Under the pieces are notes generated by a model. That model did not search any database, had not been told where the DNA came from, and was given only the letters and a program-made list of their open reading frames with translations. From Paenibacillus sp. FSL K6-3182 (lineage in GTDB: Bacteria > Bacillota > Bacilli > Paenibacillales > Paenibacillaceae), in assembly GCF_037976325.1 (NCBI RefSeq), contig NZ_CP150265.1, positions 1,855,501 to 1,919,500 of the forward strand: a DNA stretch of 64,000 nucleotides, read 5' to 3'. The position numbers and the translations under genes were made by a program. Positions within the stretch are counted from its first letter, which is position 1. The number at the start of each line of letters is the position of its first letter. Below, piece by piece: positions 8,838 to 17,521 of this stretch.

Positions 8838-10886
8838 ATGGACAGTCACACGTATAAGGCTTGGCTAAATCCTCAGCGGATAGAGGATTTGCATTTGAAA
8901 AAGGAGTATTTGGCTCTTTTTGGTCAGATCGTCTTTAGTGGCGTGGCGACTGGCGTTTTGGAAACGGCAATCAAAGAGCTGCAGCATGGCATTCATGCCT
9001 TAATCGGCATAATTCCGGCAGTAAAGGAGCGGGCTGAGCCTGCGACGGCTGGTTTCCTTCATATTATGGTGGACTCCGTATTAATGGATTCGGATAGATG
9101 GGAGCCGTCCAAAGCGGGATATATGCTTCGGTACAGCTCTCAGCAGGGCGATGGCAATTTATCTCTTGTCGGCGGATCAGATACAGCCGTATTATATGGT
9201 GTGTTTCATTTGCTGCGTCTATTAGGCGCCGGTAAGCAAGTGAAAGAACTGAATGCCGAGCAATCTCCAGCCATGTCGCTTCGAATGATTAATCAGTGGG
9301 ATAATGCTGACGGTTCGGTAGAGCGAGGGTATGCGGGCCAGTCCATATTTTATCAAAACGGAGAAATAACGAGTGATATTAATCGAATAAACGATTATGC
9401 GAGAATGCTCGCATCCGTTGGCCTCAATGCGATTTCTATCAATAATGTGAATGTCCATGCGATTGAAACGATGTTCATCACAGAGGAAAAGCTTCCTGCT
9501 GTTGCGGTTATTGCAGACATTTTCCGCAGGTACGGAATTACGCTGTTTCTGAGCGTTAACTTTGCTGCCCCTCTGCAAATCGGAGGTCTGGCCACTGCAG
9601 ATCCGCTGGATGCTGGTGTGCAGCAGTGGTGGAAGGAAACGGCTGAACGGATTTACTCGTTTATTCCTGATTTCGGTGGTTTCGTCGTGAAGGCAGATTC
9701 CGAGCATCGGCCGGGGCCATTTGCTTATGGACGTGACCATGCAGATGGAGCGAATATGCTCGCTGAAGCGCTGGAAGCTCACGATGGCATCGTCATTTGG
9801 CGCTGCTTCGTTTATGACTGCATGCAGGATTGGCGTGATCGGAAGATCGATCGAGCGCGTGCGGCATTTGACCATTTCAAACCGCTCGATGGTCGTTTTC
9901 GGAGTAATGTCATTCTACAAATTAAGAATGGACCGATGGACTTTCAGGTTCGCGAGCCCGTATCCCCGTTGTTTGGCGCGATGAAGAAAACGAACCAGAT
10001 GATGGAGTTCCAGATCACTCAAGAATATACCGGTCAACAGAAGCATCTTTGTTATCTCGTCCCGCAGTGGAAGCAGGTAATGGATTTCGATACCTATGCG
10101 GAAGGTGCATCGACTGAAGTTAAGCGAGTGGTGGATGGTACATTGTACGGCATGAAATATAGCGGAATTGCAGCAGTAAGCAATATTGGGAATGAAGAGA
10201 GCTGGACAGGGCATATTCTCGCACAAGCCAATCTTTACGGATATGGCCGGCTGGTCTGGAACCCGGCTTTAACAGCCGAGGAGATTTCGCACGAGTGGAT
10301 AGCCGCAACGTTTGGCAATGATCCTGAGATAGCTTTAGCAATCGGTGACATGCTGATGAAGTCGTGGCTGTTATATGAAAGCTATACGGCACCGCTTGGC
10401 GTAGGCTGGATGATCACACCTAACCATCATTTTGGTCCGGATGTCGATGGCTACGAGTATTCAAGATGGGGAACCTACCATTTTGCAGATCGTGACGGTA
10501 TCGGCGTTGACCGGACGCAGGCGAGCGGAACAGGATATACCGCACAGTATAATGAACCAAACCGTTCGCAGTATGATAGTTTGGACACTTGTCCAGATGA
10601 GCTGCTGTTATTTTTCCATCATGTGCCTTATACCCATGTACTCCATTCTGGCAAGACGGTCATTCAGCATATCTACGATACCCATTTTGCGGGTGCGGAG
10701 GAAGCAGAGCAGATGAAGCGGGATTGGGCTGGTTTGGCCAGCAAAATCGATGAAGCAAGGTTTGCACATGTTGCTGAGCGATTGGCCTTTCAAGCTGATC
10801 ATGCGAAGCACTGGCGCGACGTGATCAATACGTATTTCTACCGCAAATCGGGCATTGCTGATGCGGCTGGTCGGAAAATATTTTAA
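8838..10886 (+). CDS. aguA: Alpha-glucuronidase, GH67
   Basis: Family 67 alpha-glucuronidase, which removes 4-O-methylglucuronic acid from the non-reducing end of aldouronates. Seen: the family block [10 protein letters not shown] with likely acid Glu289, [14 protein letters not shown] with Asp368, and QITQEYTG with Glu396. The spacing of the last two agrees with the paired carboxylates of characterised enzymes. At 682 residues it has the usual family length. There is no signal peptide, so the enzyme is cytoplasmic. It closes the operon and is followed by a strong terminator. No GH43 or other beta-xylosidase is present in the window, so final xylobiose cleavage must be encoded elsewhere. Confidence 0.93.
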   Translation: MDSHTYKAWLNPQRIEDLHLKKEYLALFGQIVFSGVATGVLETAIKELQHGIHALIGIIPAVKERAEPATAGFLHIMVDSVLMDSDRWEPSKAGYMLRYSSQQGDGNLSLVGGSDTAVLYGVFHLLRLLGAGKQVKELNAEQSPAMSLRMINQWDNADGSVERGYAGQSIFYQNGEITSDINRINDYARMLASVGLNAISINNVNVHAIETMFITEEKLPAVAVIADIFRRYGITLFLSVNFAAPLQIGGLATADPLDAGVQQWWKETAERIYSFIPDFGGFVVKADSEHRPGPFAYGRDHADGANMLAEALEAHDGIVIWRCFVYDCMQDWRDRKIDRARAAFDHFKPLDGRFRSNVILQIKNGPMDFQVREPVSPLFGAMKKTNQMMEFQITQEYTGQQKHLCYLVPQWKQVMDFDTYAEGASTEVKRVVDGTLYGMKYSGIAAVSNIGNEESWTGHILAQANLYGYGRLVWNPALTAEEISHEWIAATFGNDPEIALAIGDMLMKSWLLYESYTAPLGVGWMITPNHHFGPDVDGYEYSRWGTYHFADRDGIGVDRTQASGTGYTAQYNEPNRSQYDSLDTCPDELLLFFHHVPYTHVLHSGKTVIQHIYDTHFAGAEEAEQMKRDWAGLASKIDEARFAHVAERLAFQADHAKHWRDVINTYFYRKSGIADAAGRKIF

Positions 10887-10898
10887 TGAGTTTGGATG

Positions 10899-10930
10899 CG
10901 AGGTGGAGATTTGTCCACCTCGTTTTTTGT
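10899..10930 (+). terminator. Intrinsic terminator of the aldouronate operon
   Basis: CGAGGTGGA / TCCACCTCG inverted repeat followed by TTTTTT, 13 bases after the aguA stop codon. Confidence 0.88.
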
Positions 10931-11071
10931 TAGGACAAGCACAATATTCAGTCCGCTGCCGCGTTGGTAGAGGGCTGTTTTTGTCTATAGATAAAACCTT
11001 TACAAATGAGGAAAGCTTTGCAATCATAAAGTAATGGGATTTTATTGGGAATTGCGATGAGGAGTGAAGCT

Positions 11072-11557
11072 ATGAAAGTCATGAGAATATCAGATTGGTT
11101 AGCTGCTGCAATGAAGTTAAGTATAATAGCTGCTTTTGTTATATTGTTAAGTGCTTGCAGCAATACAGTCAAGGTCGAGCATGTCGAGGCATTTAGCATA
11201 GAAATTTTTTCAGAGAAAAACAAAGATGGCTTTTATGAACAAGCAGGCTTTAAGAAGGTGAACTCTATTACTGCTTTGGCAGAAAATAAAAATTATACAA
11301 GCTCTGAAACCAAAATGGTCGTGGATTATTATGATCTGGATGGAAAATACGTTAAATCAGAAATCGTACATTCGAAATTCAGCAAGTCCCATATCACGAT
11401 GGTTGAAGATGGAGATGATCGAAAAAAAGAGCTTCAGGAGCCATCAACCATTATCATCCCTGATGACAATTTACAAAATTTTCGACCCAGTGCTCTATCA
11501 GATGACGATAAAAAACAGATTAAACAACATATATTAAATTTAATAGATAAATTATAA
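11072..11557 (+). CDS. Small lipoprotein of unknown function
   Basis: No family recognised. Seen: a hydrophobic signal segment ending in a LLSAC lipobox near residue 29 of the chosen frame, so the mature protein should be lipid-anchored on the outside of the membrane. The rest, about 130 residues, is hydrophilic and rich in Lys, Asp and Glu, with a DYYDLDGKYV stretch. The preferred start is ATG 11072, seven bases behind GAGGAG; upstream in-frame TTG 11045 and ATG 11057 have no suitable ribosome site. It is flanked by the aguA terminator and an SDR gene 32 bases downstream, with which it may be co-transcribed. No function can be inferred from the context. Confidence 0.65.
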   Translation: MKVMRISDWLAAAMKLSIIAAFVILLSACSNTVKVEHVEAFSIEIFSEKNKDGFYEQAGFKKVNSITALAENKNYTSSETKMVVDYYDLDGKYVKSEIVHSKFSKSHITMVEDGDDRKKELQEPSTIIIPDDNLQNFRPSALSDDDKKQIKQHILNLIDKL

Positions 11558-11589
11558 GTTTAGGACAAACGAATATGGAGGAATTGCGA

Positions 11590-12369
11590 ATGATCTCATT
11601 AAAAAATAAAATAGCAATCGTTACAGGAGCGAGCAGATCCACGGGAATTGGAACAGCGATTTGCCGTTCGCTTGCACGCTTAGGTGCAGACATTTTCTTT
11701 ACGCATTGGCATGCCTTTGATGAAGCGGAAGGCAATGGGGGAGAGAAGGACTGGCCTGAGCAGCTGCGTAAGGAATTAGAAGACTTAGGCGTGAGAGCAA
11801 GTCATATGGAAGCGGATTTTACTAATGTGGAAACACCTTCCCTTATTATGGAACAAGTAGAAAGGTCGTTAGGCCACGCGACTATTTTAATTAACAACGC
11901 CACCTATTGCGTACCTTCCAATTACAAAAGCTTGGATATAAATATACTGGACCAACATTATGCGGTGAATAACCGAGGGCCGATATTGTTAAGCACAGAG
12001 TTTGCGAACCGATTCGAAAAAAACCAAATTAAAGGGACATCGGGCAGAATTATTTTTATGGTTTCAAAAGGGCCCGATCCTAATAATTTGGCTTATATAG
12101 CAACTAAAGGCGCATTGATCGGGCTAATTGAGCCGTTATCTGTAGGGTTGGCTCCGCTTCTAATTACAGTGAATGGATTTGATCCAGGCCCCACGGATTC
12201 TGGCTGGATGGATGAGCAGATGAAAGCAGGCTTTTTGCCAATGTTCCCTATGGGACGCATCGGTTTGCCGGAGGATGCAGCTAAAACAATCAGCTTCTTG
12301 GCGAGTGACGAATCACAGTGGATAACCGGGCAAGTCATAAAATCTGAAGGCGGTTTTTTAGGTAAATAG
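11590..12369 (+). CDS. SDR-family oxidoreductase
   Basis: Short-chain dehydrogenase/reductase using NAD(P)H; substrate unknown. Seen: a cofactor-binding TGASRSTGIG near the N-terminus, NNATYC in place of the usual NNAG, and the catalytic YIATK with a preceding Ser in FMVSKGP. The C-terminal VIKSEGGFLG matches the usual dGG ending of the family. Start ATG 11590 follows GGAGGA by seven bases; the in-frame ATG at 11575 lies upstream of that ribosome site and is unlikely. At 259 residues it has the normal size. Similar genes are often annotated as 3-oxoacyl-ACP reductase, but nothing here supports a role in fatty acid synthesis. Confidence 0.8.
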   Translation: MISLKNKIAIVTGASRSTGIGTAICRSLARLGADIFFTHWHAFDEAEGNGGEKDWPEQLRKELEDLGVRASHMEADFTNVETPSLIMEQVERSLGHATILINNATYCVPSNYKSLDINILDQHYAVNNRGPILLSTEFANRFEKNQIKGTSGRIIFMVSKGPDPNNLAYIATKGALIGLIEPLSVGLAPLLITVNGFDPGPTDSGWMDEQMKAGFLPMFPMGRIGLPEDAAKTISFLASDESQWITGQVIKSEGGFLGK

Positions 12370-12492
12370 CTGATTTTGTCCTTTATCATCCTACGTACAC
12401 GTGATAAAAGAAATCTATATAGTTTATAAAATCATTGAAATATAATTTATCGATAGCCATGATACAATGCCGTTAAGTGGGAAAATGGAGGG

Positions 12493-13524
12493 ATGGCATT
12501 GTTGAACAAACCTATTTTGACTGAGCAATTTATGGTGTTCGCGACGAGGGAATGCAAAGGCTCAAGCCGTTTGTATGAACAGCTATCATTAGCCATTGCA
12601 GATGATGATGAAATGCTTCAGATGGCTTCTTATTGCAGAGAAGGCCAGCCAGTACCCAATCTTTTTTTTGCTGTGGTTCAGTACTTGCTGCGCAAAGAGA
12701 GCAGCCACGAACTGCAAAAGTTTTACGGCAGCATAGTTAACGATCCGAGAGAGGCAGCAGAGGCATTCCCTTTTTTCAAACACTTTTGCCATCAGCATAA
12801 AAACGAGATTGTTCATCTTCTCCAAAACAAGCTTGTACAAACGAATGAGGTTAGACGCTGTGCATTCTTGTATCCTGCATTTTGTTACATGTATCAAAAA
12901 ACGAAAAAACCATTAGCAATCATTGAAATCGGAACAAGTGCGGGGCTGCAGCTTTTTTGGGATAAGTATAGTTATCAATATAACGATAGTGAAACCTATG
13001 GAAGTATAGATGCTGAACTGGTACTGCACTCGGAAGTTCGTGGAGACGTTGCCTTGCATCTCCTAAAACAAAGTCCGCCAGTGATTACAAGGATAGGAAT
13101 AGATTTGCATGTTAATAATCTGGAAGAGGCAGACGATTATCTTTGGTTAAAGTCGTTGATATGGCCTGAGCATAATGAGCGGATTGTGAATTTTGGCAAA
13201 GCAGCTTCTTTATTAAAAGGGCAGCAGATGGAGTTGTTTCAGGGGAATGGCGTGAAACGACTTGCAGAAATGGTTGCTAAAATAACGGAGGATTGTGTTA
13301 TTGGTGTGTTTCACACCCATGTAGCTAATCAAATGACTCATGAAGACAAAGTTGAATTAACAGACAGCATTAGGAGAATAGGGCAACAAAGAGATATATT
13401 TCACCTTTACAATAATATGTGGGACCCAAATCTTCATCTTGATTATTATTTGGAGGGCAAGGAGCAAACGGAAACGTTAGCGGAAACAGATGGTCATGGC
13501 CGTTGGTTTCGGTGGATGCTTTGA
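12493..13524 (+). CDS. DUF2332 family protein
   Basis: Matches the DUF2332 family as I remember it; the biochemical role is unknown. Seen: a motif resembling a methyltransferase nucleotide loop, IIEIGTSAGLQL, near residue 143, an N-terminal helical region of about 120 residues and a C-terminal FHTHVANQM stretch. No signal peptide or membrane segment is visible. The start is uncertain. ATG 12493 is directly adjacent to GGAGGG, too close for good initiation, and TTG codons at 12499 or 12502 in the same frame have better spacing. A TACAAT -10-like box lies at 12463-12468. The gene is isolated between the SDR gene and a degenerate stretch. Confidence 0.72.
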   Translation: MALLNKPILTEQFMVFATRECKGSSRLYEQLSLAIADDDEMLQMASYCREGQPVPNLFFAVVQYLLRKESSHELQKFYGSIVNDPREAAEAFPFFKHFCHQHKNEIVHLLQNKLVQTNEVRRCAFLYPAFCYMYQKTKKPLAIIEIGTSAGLQLFWDKYSYQYNDSETYGSIDAELVLHSEVRGDVALHLLKQSPPVITRIGIDLHVNNLEEADDYLWLKSLIWPEHNERIVNFGKAASLLKGQQMELFQGNGVKRLAEMVAKITEDCVIGVFHTHVANQMTHEDKVELTDSIRRIGQQRDIFHLYNNMWDPNLHLDYYLEGKEQTETLAETDGHGRWFRWML

Positions 13525-13562
13525 TCCTAATCGTTCATTGTGGATTTAACGAAAGAGCATAA

Positions 13563-13694
13563 TTTCAGCGCTCAGGGATAGAGGTCGAGAGTTTTATGGA
13601 ATGGGATGCGGGTGCTAACACCATTGCATGGAAAGCACAAAAGATTGTACTGCTTCCGAAGGAATATGCGCTGCTGCATTTAAACAAGAACTGA
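13563..13694 (+). pseudogene. Relic of a winged-helix (OmpR-type) response regulator
   Basis: Between stop codons at 13560-13562 and 13692-13694 one frame reads ...FMEWDAGANTIAW KAQKIVLLPKEYALLHLNKN. This looks like the start of an OmpR/PhoB DNA-binding domain, whose conserved core is xVxLTPKEYxLLxxLxxN. No receiver domain lies upstream and the recognition helix and wing are missing downstream. It is therefore best read as a remnant of a deleted regulator gene. An ATG at 13596 exists but has no convincing ribosome site. The stretch 13525-13794 holds nothing else that I can recognise. Confidence 0.5.
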
Positions 13695-13794
13695 ACGACT
13701 GATCACTGGCGATCTTAAATTTGACACAATGCATTGCTCGTATTTATCATCAATAATGATAAGCTGGAGATATCTACTATTCAGGGGTACAACA

Positions 13795-14403
13795 ATGCTC
13801 AAAAAAACAGGTTTAGCTGCTTTGTATGCCAGTATTGCTTATCTTATTTATCATTATGGCGATGTGATTTTGACGTGGTTTCAGCAAGCGGATAATGTGC
13901 CGCTCGTCGTCATTATGGCAACGCTCGTCGCACTATTTCCTGTCATCCCGTATCCCGTAATCGGCGGGCTCATTGGTGCTGCTCTTGGCCCAGTGTTAGG
14001 CGCGGCAGTGACATGGATTGGCTCAGCGGCAGCATCCATTGTGATGTTTCTGTTTATCCGCTATGGCTACCAAGAGTGGGGGAAGAAGTTTCTCTACCGT
14101 TATCCAAGCATCGGCAAACTAACGGTGATGTTTGAGCAGAATGCTTTTCTAACGATTATGTTTGCTCGGCTCATTCCGTTCATTCCATCCATTGCAGTTA
14201 ATATGTACTCGGCGCTAAGCCGTGTTTCCTTTACCGTTTATGCGATCGCCTCATCGATTGGCAAAATTCCAGCGATGCTGCTGTTCGCCACGATCGGTGA
14301 TACGCTTATGACGGATCCAAGAAACGTATTCGTTACCGTCTTAGTATACGGCATGTTTATGGCGGTATCTCTTTATGTTTATCGAAGGTGGAAGCTTCAT
14401 TAG
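13795..14403 (+). CDS. TVP38/TMEM64 (VTT-domain) membrane protein
   Basis: Integral membrane protein of the DedA-related VTT/SNARE-associated family. Bacterial members are thought to act in lipid or undecaprenyl-phosphate handling, but the role of this one is not known. Seen: hydrophobic segments at about residues 5-22, 35-80 and 80-95, the conserved FARLIPFIPSIAVNMYSA re-entrant motif, and two C-terminal helices ending in YRRWK. Start ATG 13795 is chosen because the protein then begins with MLKKTG and a hydrophobic segment. An upstream in-frame ATG at 13729 would add 22 residues unlike the family. The length is 202 residues. Confidence 0.78.
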   Translation: MLKKTGLAALYASIAYLIYHYGDVILTWFQQADNVPLVVIMATLVALFPVIPYPVIGGLIGAALGPVLGAAVTWIGSAAASIVMFLFIRYGYQEWGKKFLYRYPSIGKLTVMFEQNAFLTIMFARLIPFIPSIAVNMYSALSRVSFTVYAIASSIGKIPAMLLFATIGDTLMTDPRNVFVTVLVYGMFMAVSLYVYRRWKLH

Positions 14404-14417
14404 ATTTCCTCTAAAAC

Positions 14418-14466
14418 AACAAACGGCTTCTTCGCAAATGATGTGCGCGGAGGTCGTTTTTTTTGT
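14418..14466 (+). terminator. Intrinsic terminator
   Basis: AAACGGCTTCTTCGC pairs, with G-U pairs and one mismatch, with GCGCGGAGGTCGTTT, and a run of eight T follows. Confidence 0.8.
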
Positions 14467-14529
14467 TGTACAATCTTCTCGATAATAAAATGTTCATGCT
14501 AATCCAAAATGTTTAAAATGTTCTTTTTA

Positions 14530-14563
14530 TGTTCGTAAATGTGTGTTATTATAAAAACGAACA
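14530..14563 (+). promoter_or_regulatory. kdu promoter and probable DeoR-type operator
   Basis: An extended -10 promoter (TG, one base, TATTAT at 14547-14552) lies between the arms of a perfect inverted repeat, TGTTCGT (14530-14536) and ACGAACA (14557-14563). More TGTTC half sites occur near 14489 and 14517. The arrangement suits repression by the DeoR-family regulator encoded in the same operon. The pairing of operator and regulator is inferred. Confidence 0.5.
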
Positions 14564-14630
14564 ATAACAAACATTAGCGTAGCTTGCGAGGCGAGTCTAA
14601 CGCAAATAACTTTTAGGAGGCTTTTATCCA

Positions 14631-15461
14631 ATGGAAGTACGCCATACTACGAATCCTACTGATGTGAAGCAATATGATACGGAACGTCTGCGCAGCGAGT
14701 TTTTGATCGAAAGCTTGTTTGAGCAAGATCAATTAAAAATGACATATACGCATTATGACAGAATGGTTGTAGGCGGAGCATTGCCTGTGAACGAGACGCT
14801 TGAGCTGGAGGATGCTGCAACGCTAAAAACCGAATATTTCTTGGAGCGCCGCGAGGTTGGCTTCTTGAATATTGGCGGACCTGCTTCGATTTCTGTTGAT
14901 GGGGAAGTATACGAGCTGAATAAGCTCGACGTGCTTTATGTTGGCAAGGGCAAACGTCAAGTGCTGCTGTCAAGTGTCGATAAAGCAAACCCTGCGAAGC
15001 TTTATTTCTGTTCCGCGCTTGCGCATGCTGAAATTGCAACACGCAAGATGACGATGGAGGAAGCGAATCCGACTCATCTTGGTTCGCAGGAGACTTCCAA
15101 TGAACGTATTCTTTATAAATATATCCACGCAGACGGCATCCAAAGCTGCCAGCTTATGCTTGGTGTAACGAGCTTGAAAACGGGAAGCGTCTGGAATACG
15201 ATGCCTTCGCATGTCCATGACCGCCGCATGGAAGCATACTTATACTTCGACATGAATGATGATGCTCGCGTATTCCATATGATGGGCGAGCCTTCGCAGA
15301 CGAGACATCTTGTTGTTGCCAACGACCAAGCGATTCTTTCACCGCCATGGTCGATCCACTCAGGAGTGGGCACAAGCAATTATACATTCTGCTGGTCGAT
15401 GGCTGGAGAGAACTACACATTTACAGATATGGACGCCGTACCTGCAAGCGAGCTAAAATAG
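14631..15461 (+). CDS. kduI: 5-keto-4-deoxyuronate isomerase
   Basis: Interconverts 5-keto-4-deoxyuronate (4-deoxy-L-threo-5-hexosulose uronate) and 3-deoxy-D-glycero-2,5-hexodiulosonate in pectin and other uronate breakdown. Seen: a two-lobed cupin protein of 276 residues, the standard length. Zinc ligands are recognisable as His194, His196 and Glu201 in the block SHVHDRRMEAY and His243 in WSIHSG. Start ATG 14631 lies ten bases after AGGAGG. It heads the operon kduI-deoR-kduD; the partner enzyme KduD carries out the next step. Confidence 0.93.
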   Translation: MEVRHTTNPTDVKQYDTERLRSEFLIESLFEQDQLKMTYTHYDRMVVGGALPVNETLELEDAATLKTEYFLERREVGFLNIGGPASISVDGEVYELNKLDVLYVGKGKRQVLLSSVDKANPAKLYFCSALAHAEIATRKMTMEEANPTHLGSQETSNERILYKYIHADGIQSCQLMLGVTSLKTGSVWNTMPSHVHDRRMEAYLYFDMNDDARVFHMMGEPSQTRHLVVANDQAILSPPWSIHSGVGTSNYTFCWSMAGENYTFTDMDAVPASELK

Positions 15462-15486
15462 AAACATTCGCTACAGGGGGTGCACT

Positions 15487-16281
15487 ATGCTTGCTGCCGA
15501 ACGGCATCGTAAGATTATAGATAAATTGGAGCAGCTTGGCGCGGTTAAAGTTTCCGAGCTAAGCGAGCTGTTTCAAGTCACGGAGAAAACGGTTCGTGAA
15601 GATTTAGAGAAGCTGGAAGAGAAGGGATTGCTGAAACGGACTCATGGCGGAGCTGTGCCCCAGCATAGAGGTGAAGACAGCCTTTATCCGCTGCAATTCC
15701 CAAACAGCAAGCATCAGCGGGAGAAGGCGGCGATTGCGGAGCTTGCTCTTTCCTGCATCGAGCCTAATGATATTATTGCGCTTGATGCTGGCAGTACTAC
15801 GCTCGAAATGGCAAAACGTCTGCCCAACATCCCGGTTACGGTGCTTACGAACGATCTGCTTATCATTCGGGAGCTGACTGCGAAGGACCAAGTAAGGCTT
15901 GTTATTCCCGGGGGCTACCGGCATAACAATTTGCTTATCGGCGCAGAATCGCAGGAATGGATTAAACGACTGAATGTACACAAGCTGTTTCTATCTACAA
16001 CCGGCATTCATATGGAATATGGGCTTACCATATTCACAGAAGAATTGACGAAGCTGAAGAAGCTGTATATGGAAAATGCCAAGGTCGTCTACTGCCTTGC
16101 CGATCATAACAAATTCGATAAGGGTGCACTAATAACGTTTGCCGGTTTGCATGAAATTGACTATATCATCACAGACGAAGGTATAGATGCGGACGTTGTG
16201 GCGAGGTATGAGTCACAAAATATAAAAATGATGAAAGCAGCGCTTTCGGAAAATGGGAAGCGTACTAAAGGTAGGAGCTGA
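15487..16281 (+). CDS. DeoR-family transcriptional regulator
   Basis: Sugar-responsive repressor. Seen: an N-terminal winged helix at residues 1-58 (ERHRKIIDKLEQLG, then VSELSELFQVTEKTVREDLEKLEE and LLKRTHGGAV, the DeoR signature). A DeoR sensor domain follows, with LDAGSTTLEMAKRL and VLTNDL motifs that bind a phosphorylated sugar or related intermediate. It lies between kduI and kduD, 25 bases after the first and 4 bases before the second, so it very likely regulates this operon and itself. The inverted repeat at 14530-14563 is the obvious candidate target. Start ATG 15487 is behind CAGGGGG. Confidence 0.85.
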   Translation: MLAAERHRKIIDKLEQLGAVKVSELSELFQVTEKTVREDLEKLEEKGLLKRTHGGAVPQHRGEDSLYPLQFPNSKHQREKAAIAELALSCIEPNDIIALDAGSTTLEMAKRLPNIPVTVLTNDLLIIRELTAKDQVRLVIPGGYRHNNLLIGAESQEWIKRLNVHKLFLSTTGIHMEYGLTIFTEELTKLKKLYMENAKVVYCLADHNKFDKGALITFAGLHEIDYIITDEGIDADVVARYESQNIKMMKAALSENGKRTKGRS

Positions 16282-16285
16282 GCCG

Positions 16286-17041
16286 ATGAGTTTGTTTGAT
16301 TTGACGGGTAAAACAGCTGTCGTCACAGGTGCAGGGCGCGGGCTTGGGGAAGCAATTGCGCTTGGATTAGCACGAGCGGGTGCGGATATCGCGCTTGTCA
16401 CGAACCAAACGCCTGCTGACAAAACGGCAGCAGCGATAAGAGAGCTTGGACGCAAAGCGATTACAATTCAGACCGATATTGCTGACCGAACGAAGCTTGC
16501 TGGAATTGTTGATCGTACAGTTGAAGAACTGGGACGCATCGATATTTTGGTCAACAACGCGGGTATCATTCGCCGCACGCCCGCTGCAGAGCATAGCTAC
16601 GAGGACTGGCAGGATGTACTCGATGTTAACTTGAATTCTGTATTTCTCCTTTCCCAGCTGGCCGGGAAACATATGATTGAACAGGGCTCAGGGAAAATTA
16701 TTAACATTGCGTCGATGTTAACCTTCCAAGGCGGAATTAATGTTCCGGGTTATACGTCCAGCAAACATGCCGTTGCCGGTCTTACCAAAGCGCTTGCTAG
16801 CGAATGGGCAGCTAAAGGCTTGCAGGTAAATGCGATAGCCCCAGGCTACATGAGTACAGACAACACCGAAGCGCTTCGCGAGGATCCTGTTCGCAGCGCT
16901 CAAATTTTGCAGCGCATACCAGCGGGACGCTGGGGTACATCGCAGGATTTGATTGGACCAGCGGTATTCCTAGCCTCTTCAGCTTCTGATTATATGAACG
17001 GCCATATCTTGGCTGTTGATGGCGGTTGGCTGGTTAGGTAA
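16286..17041 (+). CDS. kduD: 2-deoxy-D-gluconate 3-dehydrogenase (SDR)
   Basis: SDR enzyme that reduces 3-deoxy-D-glycero-2,5-hexodiulosonate to 2-keto-3-deoxygluconate, the step after KduI. Seen: TGAGRGLG cofactor motif, NNAGI, catalytic Ser in NIASM and YTSSK, and the C-terminal VDGGWLVR typical of KduD. Start ATG 16286 follows TAGGAG. A longer in-frame reading from 16253 would overlap the regulator gene and is not supported. The length of 251 residues is standard. It is followed by a strong terminator. Confidence 0.9.
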   Translation: MSLFDLTGKTAVVTGAGRGLGEAIALGLARAGADIALVTNQTPADKTAAAIRELGRKAITIQTDIADRTKLAGIVDRTVEELGRIDILVNNAGIIRRTPAAEHSYEDWQDVLDVNLNSVFLLSQLAGKHMIEQGSGKIINIASMLTFQGGINVPGYTSSKHAVAGLTKALASEWAAKGLQVNAIAPGYMSTDNTEALREDPVRSAQILQRIPAGRWGTSQDLIGPAVFLASSASDYMNGHILAVDGGWLVR

Positions 17042-17057
17042 TTATATAAAAACCAAT

Positions 17058-17106
17058 AAGGCTTTCCTTTTGCAGCGCAGGCTGCTTAGAGGAGAGTCTT
17101 TTTTTG
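17058..17106 (+). terminator. Intrinsic terminator of the kdu operon
   Basis: AAGGCTTTCC pairs with GGAGAGTCTT, with an inner GCAGC / GCTGC stem, and runs into TTTTTTT. Confidence 0.82.
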
Positions 17107-17124
17107 ATATTATAATGATTTCCA

Positions 17125-17153
17125 TTGTATGGTTATTATTTTGCGTGTATAGT
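17125..17153 (+). promoter_or_regulatory. Probable promoter of the metE leader
   Basis: TTGTAT (17125-17130), 17 bases, TATAGT (17148-17153). It would start transcription about 40 bases before the cobalamin aptamer. Confidence 0.45.
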
Positions 17154-17197
17154 TATTCGTGATCCTAAAAAATGCGATCAACAACTGAAATAAGTGG

Positions 17198-17366
17198 AAA
17201 TAGGTGCTCTTGCTGTATAGCTTGAGCTTAAAAGGGAAGTCCGGTGCAAAACCGACGCGGTCCCGCCACTGTAACAGAGGAGTCTAAGCGCTAACGCCAC
17301 TGATCTTAACCGGTTGGGAAGGCAAGCTTACGATGATGATTCTAGAGCCAGGAGACCTGCCTATTT
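17198..17366 (+). ncRNA. Cobalamin (B12) riboswitch
   Basis: The outer stem AAATAGG (17198-17204) pairs with CCTATTT (17360-17366). Inside are the conserved blocks AAAGGGAAGTCCGGTGCAA, GGTCCCGCCACTGTAA and the B12 box GCCAGGAGACCTGCC. It precedes metE, the usual target: when cobalamin is present, the B12-independent methionine synthase is not needed and is switched off. Confidence 0.95.
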
Positions 17367-17437
17367 GAACGACACTGATTTTACCTACGGGAGATAGGGA
17401 GGTGTTAAGACAGAACCGCTGTTTATTAAAACGCCGG

Positions 17438-17482
17438 GCGTCTTTACCTTTGCTTCTTTAAGGTAACGACGCTCTTTTTTGT
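17438..17482 (+). terminator. Riboswitch-controlled terminator
   Basis: GCGTC with TTACCTT pairs with AAGGTAA and GACGC, followed by TTTTTT. It lies between the B12 aptamer and metE, so control is most likely by premature termination. Confidence 0.82.
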
Positions 17483-17521
17483 GCTTTTATTTCATAATAA
17501 TTACATTTATTAGGAGGAAAT

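Noticed and set aside
12381..12409. TTTATCA / TGATAAA inverted repeat after the SDR gene as a terminator
   Set aside because: The stem is short, AT-rich and without a T tail on the plus strand.
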